Positions 1-8,040 of a stretch of 44,161 nt of DNA are shown piece by piece. Where the stretch lies: NCBI RefSeq assembly GCF_003046545.1, contig NZ_QAAA01000018.1, forward strand, positions 1 to 44,161. The letters run 5' to 3'. Positions within the stretch are counted from its first letter, which is position 1. Each line of letters begins with the position of its first letter. Below the pieces are notes generated by a model. It saw only the letters and a list, made by a program, of their open reading frames with translations, did not search any database and was not told the DNA's origin. Both the position numbers and the translations under genes were made by a program. The DNA is from Rhodovulum imhoffii. GTDB lineage: Bacteria > Pseudomonadota > Alphaproteobacteria > Rhodobacterales > Rhodobacteraceae.

Positions 1-616
1 GACATGGCGTCGATGTGCTTCTTCAATTTATCTGTACGGGCGGTCAGATCGGCGATCTGCTCTATCAAGCCGCGGCAGATTTCCCGAACAGCGGTTGGTA
101 TGTCCGTGGTTTCATCCGCGATGATTTCTTCTATCCGGCCCGTGTGATGGATGCCGTATGGGGCGATATAGCCGAACTCATAAAGATGCGCGCGCAGCGT
201 ATTCACCAGTTCGGTGCGCTGGTTAACCAGCTGCTCGCGGGCACGAAAGACGATGGCGCGCTCCTGTTGCGCTTCGGGCTTTTAACCTCCACGAAACGCA
301 TTGTCGGACGCGTGGCCGCCTCCACGATGGCTTCTGCGTCGTTGGCGTCGTTCTTGTGGCGTTTGACAAACGGCTTGACATAACGCGGCGCGATCAGCTT
401 GGCCTCATGGCCGAGCCGGATCATCTCGCACGCCCAGTGATGCGCTCCGCCGCAAGCCTCCATGACAACCAGGCACGGCGGCAGGTCCATCATGAACTTG
501 TGAAATTGCAAGCGCGAGAGCTTCCTTCGGAACACGGGGTGCCCGTCGGCACGGGCGCCGTGCACATGAAAAACGTTCTTTGCCAAATCGACGCCGACGA
601 TTGTAACCTCCTCCAT
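1..616 (-). pseudogene. IS110-family transposase, frameshifted and cut by the window edge
   Basis: The N-terminal 110 or so residues (start at 616) read as the DEDD/RuvC-like domain of IS110-family recombinases: IVGVDLAKNVFHVHG near the start, VVMEACGGAHHW, then KRHKNDANDAEAIVEA. After MRFVEVKSP the expected continuation (EAQQERAIVFRAREQLVNQR) is found only in the next frame. One base is missing near 274-276: the plus strand reads ttcggg where ttccggg would keep frame. The second frame then stays open to position 1, so the gene continues leftward outside the window. Either a genuine one-base deletion has killed the element or this is a sequencing error. The family rearranges DNA by an RNA-guided (bridge RNA) mechanism and leaves no terminal inverted repeats, so the right edge of the IS can only be placed roughly between 617 and 700. 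Confidence 0.9.
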
Positions 617-699
617 GGATGTCTCCCTTTCTCTTTCGTGGCTTTAGACAACCACGACGTTGGCACACAGCGATGCCGTCGAGGAAGGGCGGCATCCAC

Positions 700-871
700 C
701 CCATCTGAGGTCGACGAGATGCTCGCCCGGCTGCAGGCGCTCAGCGACGACCATTTCAACACCCACCCCGACGAGGTGAACTGGAGCCATGTCGGCACCC
801 TCGAAAACTACGCAAGTCTCCTGAAGCGCATCACCGACAGCGCCTTCTGCGAAGGCGAGCACGCCGAGTAA
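700..871 (+). pseudogene. 3' fragment of a small conserved protein, 5' end lost at the IS110 boundary
   Basis: The open frame ending at 871 encodes VDEMLARLQALSDDHFN, then VNWSHVGTLENYASLLKRIT and an acidic tail. This looks like the C-terminal part of a small protein of unknown function that, from memory, accompanies DUF3489-type genes in alphaproteobacterial mobile regions. Its upstream codons merge into IS110-flanking sequence and no convincing start with a ribosome site is seen; an in-frame ATG at 719 would give only 50 residues. I therefore read it as truncated by the insertion. It ends 14 nt before the next small gene and probably belonged to the same transcription unit. Function unknown. 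Confidence 0.5.
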
Positions 872-885
872 CGGGAGCGCGCACC

Positions 886-1104
886 ATGGAAACCAGCACC
901 ATCCGCATAGCCATCCGCGGCCTGAACGAGCCTTGGGATGCCCGCCGCATCCCCGCCGTCCTCGACGAGATAGAGTGTGCGCTCCGCGAGGAGGCGAGCA
1001 TTCCCGCGCGCCTCACCGCCGACAGCATGAGCATCGCCATCGACGTGGCGACGGATCGGCTGCCCGCCGCCGCCACGCTCCTGCGCGAACTCGGCCTGAT
1101 CTGA
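886..1104 (+). CDS. Conserved hypothetical protein, 72 aa
   Basis: This short frame starts at ATG 886 with a purine-rich stretch (gggagcgc) before it and ends at 1104. The protein has no signal peptide or membrane segment. It is mixed alpha/beta in character: IRIAIRGL at the start, an amphipathic helix around VLDEIECALREEA (residues 22-34), then a second strand/helix pair ending LLRELGLI. It sits between the truncated gene ending at 871 and the DUF3489 gene, all on the same strand, which suggests a former small operon on a mobile element. I do not recognise a domain and assign no function. The even spacing of hydrophobic residues and third-position GC bias support real coding. Confidence 0.55.
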   Translation: METSTIRIAIRGLNEPWDARRIPAVLDEIECALREEASIPARLTADSMSIAIDVATDRLPAAATLLRELGLI

Positions 1105-1197
1105 TCTCCGGCACCGCCGGAACTCCTGCCGCGCCCTGCGCGGCTCGGGGTCGTAGGAGGGTCGCGACGGTTGCGGCCCCGAAACCGGAGATCCCAG

Positions 1198-1782
1198 ATG
1201 ACCAAGCTTTCCGACACCCAGCTCGTGATCCTCAGCGCGGCTGCTCAGCGCGAGGACCGCAACGTCCTGCCGCTCCCCGGCTCCCTTCGCGGCGGCGCCG
1301 CCGCAAAGGTGGTTGGCGCGCTGCTGAAGCGCGCGCTGATCGCCGAGACCAGGACCGACAGCCGGGCCAAGGCCGACGCCGCGCTCAACCGCATCTGGCG
1401 TAACGACGAGGACGGCAACGCCATCCTCCTGCACATCAACAACGCGGGCCTCGCGGCCATCGGCGTCGAGCCGGAGAGTGGCGACAGCGCGCCCACGGGT
1501 CCCGACGAGGCGCCGAGTGCGGAAGTCCCGCAGAACGCTCCCGCCGATGCCGTTCCCACGCCCAAGGCACGCGCACCGCGCGCGGGCACGAAGCAGGCCA
1601 AGCTGATCGAGATGCTCCGCGCCGAGGGCGGCGCGACCATTGATGAGATCGTCGGCGAAACGGGATGGCAGCCGCATACAGTCCGAGGCGCATTCGCGGG
1701 CGCGCTCAAGAAGAAGCTCGGGCTCGAAGTCACCTCAGAGAAAGTCGAGGGCCGCGGAAGGGTGTACAAGCTAAGCAAGTAA
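1198..1782 (+). CDS. DUF3489 domain-containing protein
   Basis: The protein is 194 residues from ATG 1198, which has GGAG about 8 nt upstream; an upstream TTG at 1171 lacks this and was not chosen. The N-terminal part (MTKLSDTQLVILSAAAQRED, then LPLPGSLRGGAA) is the hallmark of the DUF3489 family, predicted to be winged-helix-like. An Ala/Pro-rich linker (about residues 100-125) leads to a second helix-turn-helix-like unit: GTKQAKLIEMLRAEGGATID, then IVGETGWQPHTVRGAFAGAL and a basic tail ending GRGRVYKLSK. The C-terminal half therefore looks DNA-binding. Members are common in alphaproteobacterial prophages and integrated elements; their function is unproven. Its neighbours here are all mobile-element debris. 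Confidence 0.85.
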   Translation: MTKLSDTQLVILSAAAQREDRNVLPLPGSLRGGAAAKVVGALLKRALIAETRTDSRAKADAALNRIWRNDEDGNAILLHINNAGLAAIGVEPESGDSAPTGPDEAPSAEVPQNAPADAVPTPKARAPRAGTKQAKLIEMLRAEGGATIDEIVGETGWQPHTVRGAFAGALKKKLGLEVTSEKVEGRGRVYKLSK

Positions 1783-1832
1783 GCGACTGCATTCCTTGCA
1801 TCCTTAGACTATGCTGCTTTGCGGAGGACCAC

Positions 1833-2678
1833 ATGGATTTCGTGAACCCGCAAAGCAGCACGGTCATTTTCGGTTTCGATTCGGCGTGGACCGATGCCCC
1901 GAAGGCGCCGGGCGCGATCTGCGCCGTGGCATATGATGACCACGGCCGAGTTCAGTTCCACGAACCGCAACTGGTCTCGTTCGCGCAGGCTCGCAGGTTG
2001 ATTGAGGAGTTCCGCAAGAATTTCGCTGTCAGCCTCGTTGCGCTTGATCAGCCAACGGTAGTGCCCAATGCCGCGGGCAGCCGCCCGGTGGACAAAGTCG
2101 CTGCGTCCCTCGTTTCTTTTGTCGGCGGTGGCGTTCAGCCAGCCAACCGCAGCAAGATCGGCATGTTCTGCGACAACTCGCCGATTTGGTCTTTCATTTC
2201 CGGTCTCGAAGCGACGGAGGATCCTATTCAGGCGCGCACTGCGTCTGCTGGCCACTTCCTTATCGAAGTATTCCCCGCGCTGGCTCTGCCCGCGCTTGAC
2301 GACGGCTTTGCTCAGCGGCTCCGCGCTCCGAAGTACAATCCGCAGAACCGGAAGAAATTCCGCTTGGAAGACTGGCAGGCGGTGGCGCGCGTGGTCGAGC
2401 GTTCAGCTGAGCGGTTCAATGTGCCGGGCCTTGCCGAATGGGCGCATCAGATGCGGAACGCCGCTCAACCTCGGAAGTCCAATCAGGACAAGCTTGATGC
2501 TGCCATCTGTGCGCTGATTGGTCTCTTCTGGCGAGCGGGCCCCACTGCCCACTCGGCAATGCTGGGAGACGTCGATCACGGCTACATGGTCACGCCGATC
2601 TCAGACGCGACGTGGCCCCGCCTCCGGCAGGCAGCAATCCGGCGCGGTGTGCCGACTTCGCAGGTCGTCGATCCCTAG
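1833..2678 (+). CDS. DUF429 domain-containing protein (predicted RNase H-like fold)
   Basis: Starting at ATG 1833 with GCGGAGG 6-12 nt upstream, this encodes 281 residues. The first strand VIFGFDSAWTD (about 10-20) and the later LVALDQPTVVPN carry the two acidic strands expected of DUF429 proteins, which are predicted to have an RNase H-like nuclease fold. A conserved FIEVFPALALP-like segment (here LIEVFPALALPALD) and the C-terminal KLDAAICALIGLFW also fit the family. The length is within the family range. Biochemical function is not established. It lies between the DUF3489 gene and a recombinase remnant, so it was probably carried by a mobile element, though no operon partner is obvious. Confidence 0.85.
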   Translation: MDFVNPQSSTVIFGFDSAWTDAPKAPGAICAVAYDDHGRVQFHEPQLVSFAQARRLIEEFRKNFAVSLVALDQPTVVPNAAGSRPVDKVAASLVSFVGGGVQPANRSKIGMFCDNSPIWSFISGLEATEDPIQARTASAGHFLIEVFPALALPALDDGFAQRLRAPKYNPQNRKKFRLEDWQAVARVVERSAERFNVPGLAEWAHQMRNAAQPRKSNQDKLDAAICALIGLFWRAGPTAHSAMLGDVDHGYMVTPISDATWPRLRQAAIRRGVPTSQVVDP

Positions 2679-2698
2679 TTCCGAACTCGGATTCCCTC

Positions 2699-2992
2699 GA
2701 ACAGCCGCCGCCGTTGCTGCACCCGAACATGGCACAGATGTATCAGGATCGGATCGCCAAGCTCTGCGAGAACCTGCAATCCGAGGAAGATCGTGGCGCC
2801 GCCGTCGACGTGCTTCGATCACTGGTAGATGAAATCAGCCTCGTGCCGCAGAACGGAGAACTCTCCATCGTTCTTCGCGGCGACCTGGGAGCGATCCTGC
2901 GCTTTGCAGCCGGAAAGCAAAACCCCGACTTCCTTTCGGAAGCCGAGGCTTTGGACAACCTGCTTTCGCAGAAATCGTTGGTTGCGGGAGGG
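2699..2992 (+). pseudogene. C-terminal remnant of a large serine recombinase
   Basis: About 98 residues in one frame (PPPLLHPNMAQMYQDRIAKL, then LQSEEDRGAAVDVLRSLVDE, a basic-acidic strand GELSIVLRGDLGAIL and the end LLSQKSLVAGG) match the C-terminal end of large serine recombinases/resolvases of the type common in Rhodobacteraceae. There the segment follows the zinc-ribbon and coiled-coil region. The catalytic serine domain, recombinase domain and zinc ribbon are absent, and the frame opens abruptly after the DUF429 stop codon. The 3' end is cut right after SLVAGG, where the sequence changes to an IS3 transposase end in another frame. This is a dead fragment that records an earlier integration or excision event. 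Confidence 0.75.
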
Positions 2993-3182
2993 CGCAGCAG
3001 ACGATCCCGTGGAATACGCCACCCTCGAATGGGTCGACTGGTTCAACAACCGCCCCCTTCTCGAACCCATCGGGAACATTCCACCGGCAGAAGCCGAAGC
3101 AGACTTCTGCGCGGCTCTGGAAAGATCAGACATGGCCGCGTAACTAAGATCAATCAGCCTCCGGAAAACCCGGCGCGGTTCA
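2993..3182 (+). pseudogene. C-terminal remnant of an IS3-family transposase with the IS end
   Basis: In the frame ending with TAA at 3143 the last 45 or so residues read VEYATLEWVDWFNNRPLLEP, then IGNIPPAEAEADFCAALE. This is the characteristic end of the rve/DDE domain (orfB) of IS3-family transposases; NN in WFNN lies just past the catalytic Glu helix. No upstream DDE residues or orfA are present. The sequence after the stop (to about 3182) looks like the terminal repeat region of such elements. The fragment joins a serine recombinase stump in a different frame at 2993-3006, so an IS insertion followed by deletion is likely. Confidence 0.75.
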
Positions 3183-3222
3183 GCGTCTGCAAATCCAGGG
3201 TCATCTCACACCGCGATGATGG

Positions 3223-4344
3223 TCACACAGAAACCCAACTGCGGATTGCATGCGAGCTTTGCATCGCCTCAATGGTCCGCTGCACCTCGTAGGCTTCCCG
3301 GAAGTCCGGAAAACAGGCCGGCCCGCCTGCATGCGCCATCAGAAGCTGGGCCACCTCGATGACTTTCAGATCGTTAAAACCAAGATGGTGACCCGGCGCC
3401 GGGCAGAACTGCGCGTAGGGCGGATGAGAGGGGCCCGCTTCAATGCGAGTGAAACCGGGACCGTCCCCCGCCTGGACCAACAATTGGTTCATGTTCTCCT
3501 GGGTGAAGGCAATCGCACCTTTCGTGCCGGTCACCTCGAAGGACAAATCCATTGTGCGGCCGGTGGCCGCCCAGTTGGCCTCAAGGCTGCCCGACACCCC
3601 GTTTTCGAACCGGATCAGGGCATGGGTCATGTCATCGACCTCCACCGGCTTGCGAACACCGCTTCCGGGCGCGGCAGGACGGTTTTTGTGGATCGTCGTG
3701 CAATCGGCCTGCACCTCAGCGATCGGCCCCAACAGGTAGCGGGCCATCGACACGATATGGCTGCCGATATCCGCCAGCGCGCCGCCACCCTGCGGGTCCG
3801 TGCGGAAGGAATGCGGCGTATCGGGATTGATCATATAGTTCTCGGCGTGGCGTCCGCGAAACCCCGTGATCACACCGATATCGCCTGCGGCGATGAGTTC
3901 CCGGGCCAGACGTACCATGGGATTGCGCAGGAAATTGAAACCGACAGAGGTTACAACCCCTGCGGCCTCGGCCGCCTCGGTCATCTTGAGGGCTGAGGCG
4001 GCTGTCGTGGAAAGCGGCTTTTCGCAATATACCGTCTTGCCTGCGGCGATGGCTGCCATCGCAATGGGGTCATGCAGCACATTTGGCGCGGTGATCGCGA
4101 CAATGTCCACCGCGTCGTCAAAGACAAGATCGGACCAATCCTCCGTGGCCCGGGCAAAGCCCAGAGCGGCGGCACCGGCCTCCGCGGCCTGTCGGGTGGC
4201 ATCGGCCAGAATGGCCTTGATCGGCTGAACCGGCAGATCAAAGAGGCCCGAGACCGCCCCAAAGGCATTGGCGTGGCACCGGCCCATGAAGCCGGATCCA
4301 ACCAGACCGACCCCAACCCGTGGTTTTTCTGTTCTGTGTGTCAT
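3223..4344 (-). CDS. Gfo/Idh/MocA family NAD(P)-dependent dehydrogenase
   Basis: The 373-residue protein begins with a Rossmann nucleotide-binding loop (VGLVGSGFMGRCHANAFG, about residues 11-28). It carries the family signature YCEKPLS (about 107-113), whose Lys is catalytic, and then GGGALADIGSHIVSMARYLL, matching the C-terminal dehydrogenase half (Asp/His pair). Family members oxidise a hydroxyl of a sugar, inositol or related polyol with NAD(P). It is the last gene of the leftward ABC-1 operon, 6 nt after the ATPase gene, which suggests it acts on the imported substrate or its first product. Length is normal. The exact substrate cannot be read from sequence; myo-inositol-like or keto-sugar substrates are possible. 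Confidence 0.92.
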   Translation of the reverse strand: MTHRTEKPRVGVGLVGSGFMGRCHANAFGAVSGLFDLPVQPIKAILADATRQAAEAGAAALGFARATEDWSDLVFDDAVDIVAITAPNVLHDPIAMAAIAAGKTVYCEKPLSTTAASALKMTEAAEAAGVVTSVGFNFLRNPMVRLARELIAAGDIGVITGFRGRHAENYMINPDTPHSFRTDPQGGGALADIGSHIVSMARYLLGPIAEVQADCTTIHKNRPAAPGSGVRKPVEVDDMTHALIRFENGVSGSLEANWAATGRTMDLSFEVTGTKGAIAFTQENMNQLLVQAGDGPGFTRIEAGPSHPPYAQFCPAPGHHLGFNDLKVIEVAQLLMAHAGGPACFPDFREAYEVQRTIEAMQSSHAIRSWVSV

Positions 4345-4350
4345 GGCTGG

Positions 4351-5859
4351 TTACTCCGCCACCATTGGTCCACGATGATGGGAGACCGCGTCGATCAGAT
4401 TTTCCTCGGTCATCTGCGCGCCCCCGAACTCTGCCACCACGGCACCCTCGGACATGGCAAGAACCCGGTGGCTGACGCCCAGAACTTCCGGCATTTCCGA
4501 AGAGATCACGACCACCGCGAGCCCCTGTTCGGCCAGGTGCGCGATCAACTCGTGGATGGCTGATTTCGAGCCGACGTCGATCCCGCGTGTCGGCTCATCA
4601 AGGATGATCAGTTTGGGATCGGCGCAAAGCCATTTGGCCAATACGAATTTCTGCTGATTGCCGCCCGACAATTGCGACACCGCCTGATCGGGCCCCGTGG
4701 TCTTTATGGAAAGAGCAGAGCGGTATTTCTCGAAGGCCGCCAGTTCCTTCGATTTGTTCATGACCGAAAGCTCGGAAAACATGCTCAGATGCGGCAGGGA
4801 CGTATTTTCACGCCCCCCCATCATGAGAACCAGACCCTGTTCCTTGCGGCTTTCCGGGACCAGCGCCATGCCCATGTCTATGGATTGGCGCGGCGTCGGC
4901 AAGCCGATATCGCCCCCTTTCCAATAGACCTTTCCAGCATCCGCCCTGCGCACCCCGAAAACCGTTTCAACGACTTCGGAGCGCCCGGCACCGACGAGGC
5001 CGTAAAGACCCAGGACCTCGCCCTCGCGGACGGAAAAGGAAACCTCGCGGAACAGGCCCGTTTTGGTCAAATTCTCGACCCGCAATACCTCCGCGCCGAA
5101 TTCCGCCTTCGCCTTGACGAAATAGGCGTCCAGCGTCCGGCCGATCATCATGCGCGTGACATTGTTCAGGTCGGTATCGGCCGTATCGATCGTGCCCTGA
5201 ACCTGGCCATCGCGCAGCACCGTGATGCGGTCGGTGATATCAAAGATCTCGTCCATCTTGTGCGAAATGTAGACGATCCCGACCCCGCGCGCCTGAAGGC
5301 CCCGTATGGTGTGAAAAAGCTGCTCCTTTTCCGCGTCCGTCAGGGAGGCGGTCGGTTCGTCGAAGATCACGACATTTGCCCTGAACGCCTCGGCCCGGGC
5401 AATTTCGACCATCTGCTGCATCGCGACCGACAAGGTCCCCACGCGGACATCGGGACCGAAACCGCATCCAAGGGCCTCAAGTGCGGCTGAGGCATTCCTG
5501 CGCAATTCCTTCTTCCGGAGTACCCCGAAGCGGTTTGTCGGCCAGGCCCCGAGATAGATGTTCTCGGCCACGGAAAGCTCGGGTGACAGCGACAATTCCT
5601 GGTGGATCAGCAAGATCCCCTTTTGCCGTGCATCCAGCGGGTTCGACACGTTTGTCGGCTCCCCCAGATAGACGATCTCTCCACCGTCGGGCTGATGCAG
5701 CCCGGCGAGCACCTTCATGAGGGTCGATTTTCCGGCCCCGTTCTCTCCGACAAGCGCGTGGACCTCGCCCGGCCGAATATCAAAGCTGACATTGTCCAGC
5801 GCCTTGACGCCCGGGAATGTCTTGGTAATGCCGTCGACCTTGAGAATGACGTCTTGCAT
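4351..5859 (-). CDS. Sugar ABC transporter ATP-binding protein (CUT2 type), system 1
   Basis: The 502-residue protein has two fused ATPase halves, the pattern of RbsA/XylG/MglA proteins that energise ribose-class uptake. The first half has Walker A GENGAGKST (38-46), the signature variant LSVAMQQMVEIAR and Walker B VVIFDEPTAS. The second half has the usual degenerate P-loop GLVGAGRSEVVE, signature LSGGNQQKFVLAKW and Walker B LIILDEPTRGIDVG. Start 5859 was chosen over upstream codons because it overlaps the permease stop (TGATG) and begins the fold directly. It acts at the inner face of the membrane with the two permeases encoded just upstream in the same leftward operon. The sugar specificity is unknown. 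Confidence 0.95.
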   Translation of the reverse strand: MQDVILKVDGITKTFPGVKALDNVSFDIRPGEVHALVGENGAGKSTLMKVLAGLHQPDGGEIVYLGEPTNVSNPLDARQKGILLIHQELSLSPELSVAENIYLGAWPTNRFGVLRKKELRRNASAALEALGCGFGPDVRVGTLSVAMQQMVEIARAEAFRANVVIFDEPTASLTDAEKEQLFHTIRGLQARGVGIVYISHKMDEIFDITDRITVLRDGQVQGTIDTADTDLNNVTRMMIGRTLDAYFVKAKAEFGAEVLRVENLTKTGLFREVSFSVREGEVLGLYGLVGAGRSEVVETVFGVRRADAGKVYWKGGDIGLPTPRQSIDMGMALVPESRKEQGLVLMMGGRENTSLPHLSMFSELSVMNKSKELAAFEKYRSALSIKTTGPDQAVSQLSGGNQQKFVLAKWLCADPKLIILDEPTRGIDVGSKSAIHELIAHLAEQGLAVVVISSEMPEVLGVSHRVLAMSEGAVVAEFGGAQMTEENLIDAVSHHRGPMVAE

Positions 5860-6833
5860 CACGTAACCTTCCGATGGTTCAGAAGTTTGTCGAGAACAAG
5901 GGCAAGGACGAGAACAACCCCCATCACCATGAGTTCCACATAGTTCGGGGTATTCAGCAAACGCAGGCCGTTGCGCAGGACCGCCAGCGTCAGCACGCCC
6001 CCGACAGTCATCCACATGCTGCCAAACCCGCCCTGAAGCCGCGTGCCGCCCAGCACCACAGCGATGATCGTCCACAACTCCCATATCCGGCCTGCATTCG
6101 GCTCGGCGGTTCCCAGGCGCATCGACAGAAGGATACCGCAGACCGCGGCCAGCGTACCGCAGATGGTGAAGTTGACGATCTTATGCCGCTTCACGTTGAT
6201 CCCGGCGTCGTGGGCCGCTTCGATATTGTCGCCCACGGCATAGGTTTCGCGGCCATGACGGGTGCTCGACAGGATCCACTGGAAAAACAGGGCAAGGACG
6301 AAGAAGAGCATTGCCGTCAGGGAGATGGGCCCAAGATAGATTTCGGGGATTTCGGTGTAGGTGAAATCCTGCACCATGAGCGCGTTCTCACCTGTGTAGA
6401 CAAATACCAGACCGCGGATGCCGATCAACGCGCCAAGGGTCACAATAAAGGAATGCATGCCGGACAAGGCAACCAGCGTTCCGTTCACAAATCCCAGCGC
6501 AGTACCAGACAGAAGGCCCAGGATCACCGCAGGCCAGACGCCCACGACATCCTGCAATCCGATGGCCAGCGCCGACGCCAGGGCCAGGATCGCGCCGACA
6601 GACAGGTCGATTTCCCCGTCAATCATCACCATCGTCATTCCGATCGCAAGAATGCCGATGAACGCGCCCTGGGTCAGGATGTTGCCCAGGTTGTTGACAG
6701 TAAGGAAATAGGGGCTGGCAAAGGAAAACACCAACACGGTCAGCCCCAGAAACACCCAGATATGGTTTCTCAGGAGCCAGGACAAGGCTTTGCCAAGCGA
6801 TGCCGGGGGCAGGGTTTCGGTTGCGTGGCTCAT
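5859..6833 (-). CDS. Sugar ABC transporter permease (CUT2), system 1, second subunit
   Basis: A 324-residue integral membrane protein of the RbsC/BPD_transp_2 family, with about 8-10 hydrophobic segments. Family marks include the conserved block GMTMVMIDGEIDLSVGAILA (DGEIDLSVG corresponds to the usual GxIDLSVG) and the C-terminal VVLGGTRLQGGFGSMWMTVG. An N-terminal cytoplasmic stretch of about 20 residues precedes the first membrane helix. The start overlaps the stop of the preceding permease gene by 4 nt (ATGA) and its own stop overlaps the ATPase start, so the subunits are probably made in fixed ratio. It would form a heterodimeric channel with the product of 6830-7783. Confidence 0.94.
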   Translation of the reverse strand: MSHATETLPPASLGKALSWLLRNHIWVFLGLTVLVFSFASPYFLTVNNLGNILTQGAFIGILAIGMTMVMIDGEIDLSVGAILALASALAIGLQDVVGVWPAVILGLLSGTALGFVNGTLVALSGMHSFIVTLGALIGIRGLVFVYTGENALMVQDFTYTEIPEIYLGPISLTAMLFFVLALFFQWILSSTRHGRETYAVGDNIEAAHDAGINVKRHKIVNFTICGTLAAVCGILLSMRLGTAEPNAGRIWELWTIIAVVLGGTRLQGGFGSMWMTVGGVLTLAVLRNGLRLLNTPNYVELMVMGVVLVLALVLDKLLNHRKVT

Positions 6834-7783
6834 GCGAAGATCCTCCCGCGCTTGGCGCCCAGGTCAATCCAGACCGCGATGATGATGACAGCCCATGTCA
6901 CGAGCCATTGCACGTAGTAGGGGTACCCCAAAAGAAGCAGTCCATTCTGGATGAAGCCCAGCATTGAGATCCCGATCACCGTGCGCCAGATGCTGCCGGA
7001 GCCCCCCAGCAGCGATGTCCCGCCCAGAATCACCCCCGCGAGGACTGTCAACTCATAGCCTTGCCCGATAGTGTTCTGGGCCCCCATGACCCGGCTGCCC
7101 ATAATCACTGCCGCGATGGCGGTTGTCAGACCGGACACGACATACGTCCAAAAGACAGTCCAGGGCGCATTGATCCCCGAGAAGATGCTGGCCGTTTCGT
7201 TGCCGCCCACCGCGTATATGCGGCGCCCGAATGTCGTGAACGCAAGTACCAGCCCCGCGACAATCGCCCCTGACAGAAACAGCAGAACCGGAACCGGCAG
7301 TCCCAGAAAGCTGCCACGCCCGAACACGGCGAACCAGGTGTCCTGGGCATTTTGCACATTGACGTTCGAGCCCCCGGAATAGAACAGCACAAGCCCCTGC
7401 AAAAAGGACAACATCGCCAATGTGACGATCAGCGCGTTCAGCCCGACGAAACCGATGAGCAGGCCGTTGAACGCCCCTATCGCGGCGCCCGCAAGCAGCG
7501 TCATGACAATAGCGGGGAACGGCCCCGAGATATTGTGCTGATCCACCACGATGACGGTCAGCAAGGTCAGCAACGACCCGACGGACAGGTCCAGGCGCCC
7601 CGTCAGAACGACAAAGGTCACGCCCAGCGCCATCATCCCGGTGATGGAAACCTGCCGCAGCACGTCCAGAATGTTGCCAGGTGTCAGAAACGCCTCCGCA
7701 TTCACGGCAACGACCGCGAGAAACACCAGAAAAGCCAGCAGCAGCCCATGGCGTCGCAGCACATTCTTAATCAATTGGCCCAT
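6830..7783 (-). CDS. Sugar ABC transporter permease (CUT2), system 1, first subunit
   Basis: This 317-residue membrane protein is the first gene of the leftward ABC-1 operon. It shows the CUT2 permease pattern: GVTFVVLTGRLDLSVGSLLT near residue 60, FNGLLIGFVGLNALIVTLAM, and the C-terminal GVILGGTSLLGGSGSIWRTV followed by a final helix and a basic end. It starts 257 nt from the divergently transcribed binding-protein gene at 8041, and that gap must hold both promoters. The split arrangement (binding protein one way, permeases and ATPase the other) is a little unusual for CUT2 operons and allows separate dosing of the abundant binding protein. Confidence 0.94.
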   Translation of the reverse strand: MGQLIKNVLRRHGLLLAFLVFLAVVAVNAEAFLTPGNILDVLRQVSITGMMALGVTFVVLTGRLDLSVGSLLTLLTVIVVDQHNISGPFPAIVMTLLAGAAIGAFNGLLIGFVGLNALIVTLAMLSFLQGLVLFYSGGSNVNVQNAQDTWFAVFGRGSFLGLPVPVLLFLSGAIVAGLVLAFTTFGRRIYAVGGNETASIFSGINAPWTVFWTYVVSGLTTAIAAVIMGSRVMGAQNTIGQGYELTVLAGVILGGTSLLGGSGSIWRTVIGISMLGFIQNGLLLLGYPYYVQWLVTWAVIIIAVWIDLGAKRGRIFA

Positions 7784-8040
7784 TCAGAAACGTCCTCCCC
7801 CAATGACGATATGCGGGGAAAATGGCACACAAAACGCCGGTTATATCCGAAATGGATTTTATGCGTGGACCCCGGCCTTCTTGGCGCGCGGCCCTGTTTC
7901 TTCACCGCCAGGCAAAAAACCGATTTGGATATTTCAACGATTGAGCGCGGATGCGGTCTGCCGAAAATTGAAGTTAAGTCACCCGCAGCGCTGCCGACGG
8001 GGAGGACTGAGAAATACTGGCGGCATTTGGAGGAGAAACC
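7784..8040. promoter_or_regulatory. Divergent intergenic region between ABC-1 permease operon and binding-protein gene
   Basis: A 257-nt gene-free stretch separates two outward-facing operons and must contain both promoters. Visible elements are CGGTCTGCCGAAA at 7954-7966, near-identical to a site before the second binding-protein gene, and a pair of related boxes, ATATCCGAAATGG at 7843-7855 and CCGATTTGGATAT at 7920-7932, the second being an imperfect reverse complement of the first. GGAGGAG lies just before ATG 8041. Clear -35/-10 hexamers could not be assigned with confidence. Confidence 0.6.
7954..7966 (+). promoter_or_regulatory. Candidate operator CGGTCTGCCGAAA
   Basis: The 13-mer differs by one base from CGGTTTGCCGAAA at 25144-25156. 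Each copy stands upstream of a CUT2 binding-protein gene: 75 nt before ATG 8041 and 65 nt before ATG 25221, a difference of about one DNA turn. The core CGG-N4-CCG is an inverted repeat. A shared site bound by the paralogous winged-helix regulators of this island is an inference. Confidence 0.45.

Noticed and set aside
1-3200. A second attachment-site copy of the tRNA-Arg 3' end marking the left island boundary
   Set aside because: No match to the T-arm/3' end sequence of the tRNA was found by eye in this region or elsewhere in the window.
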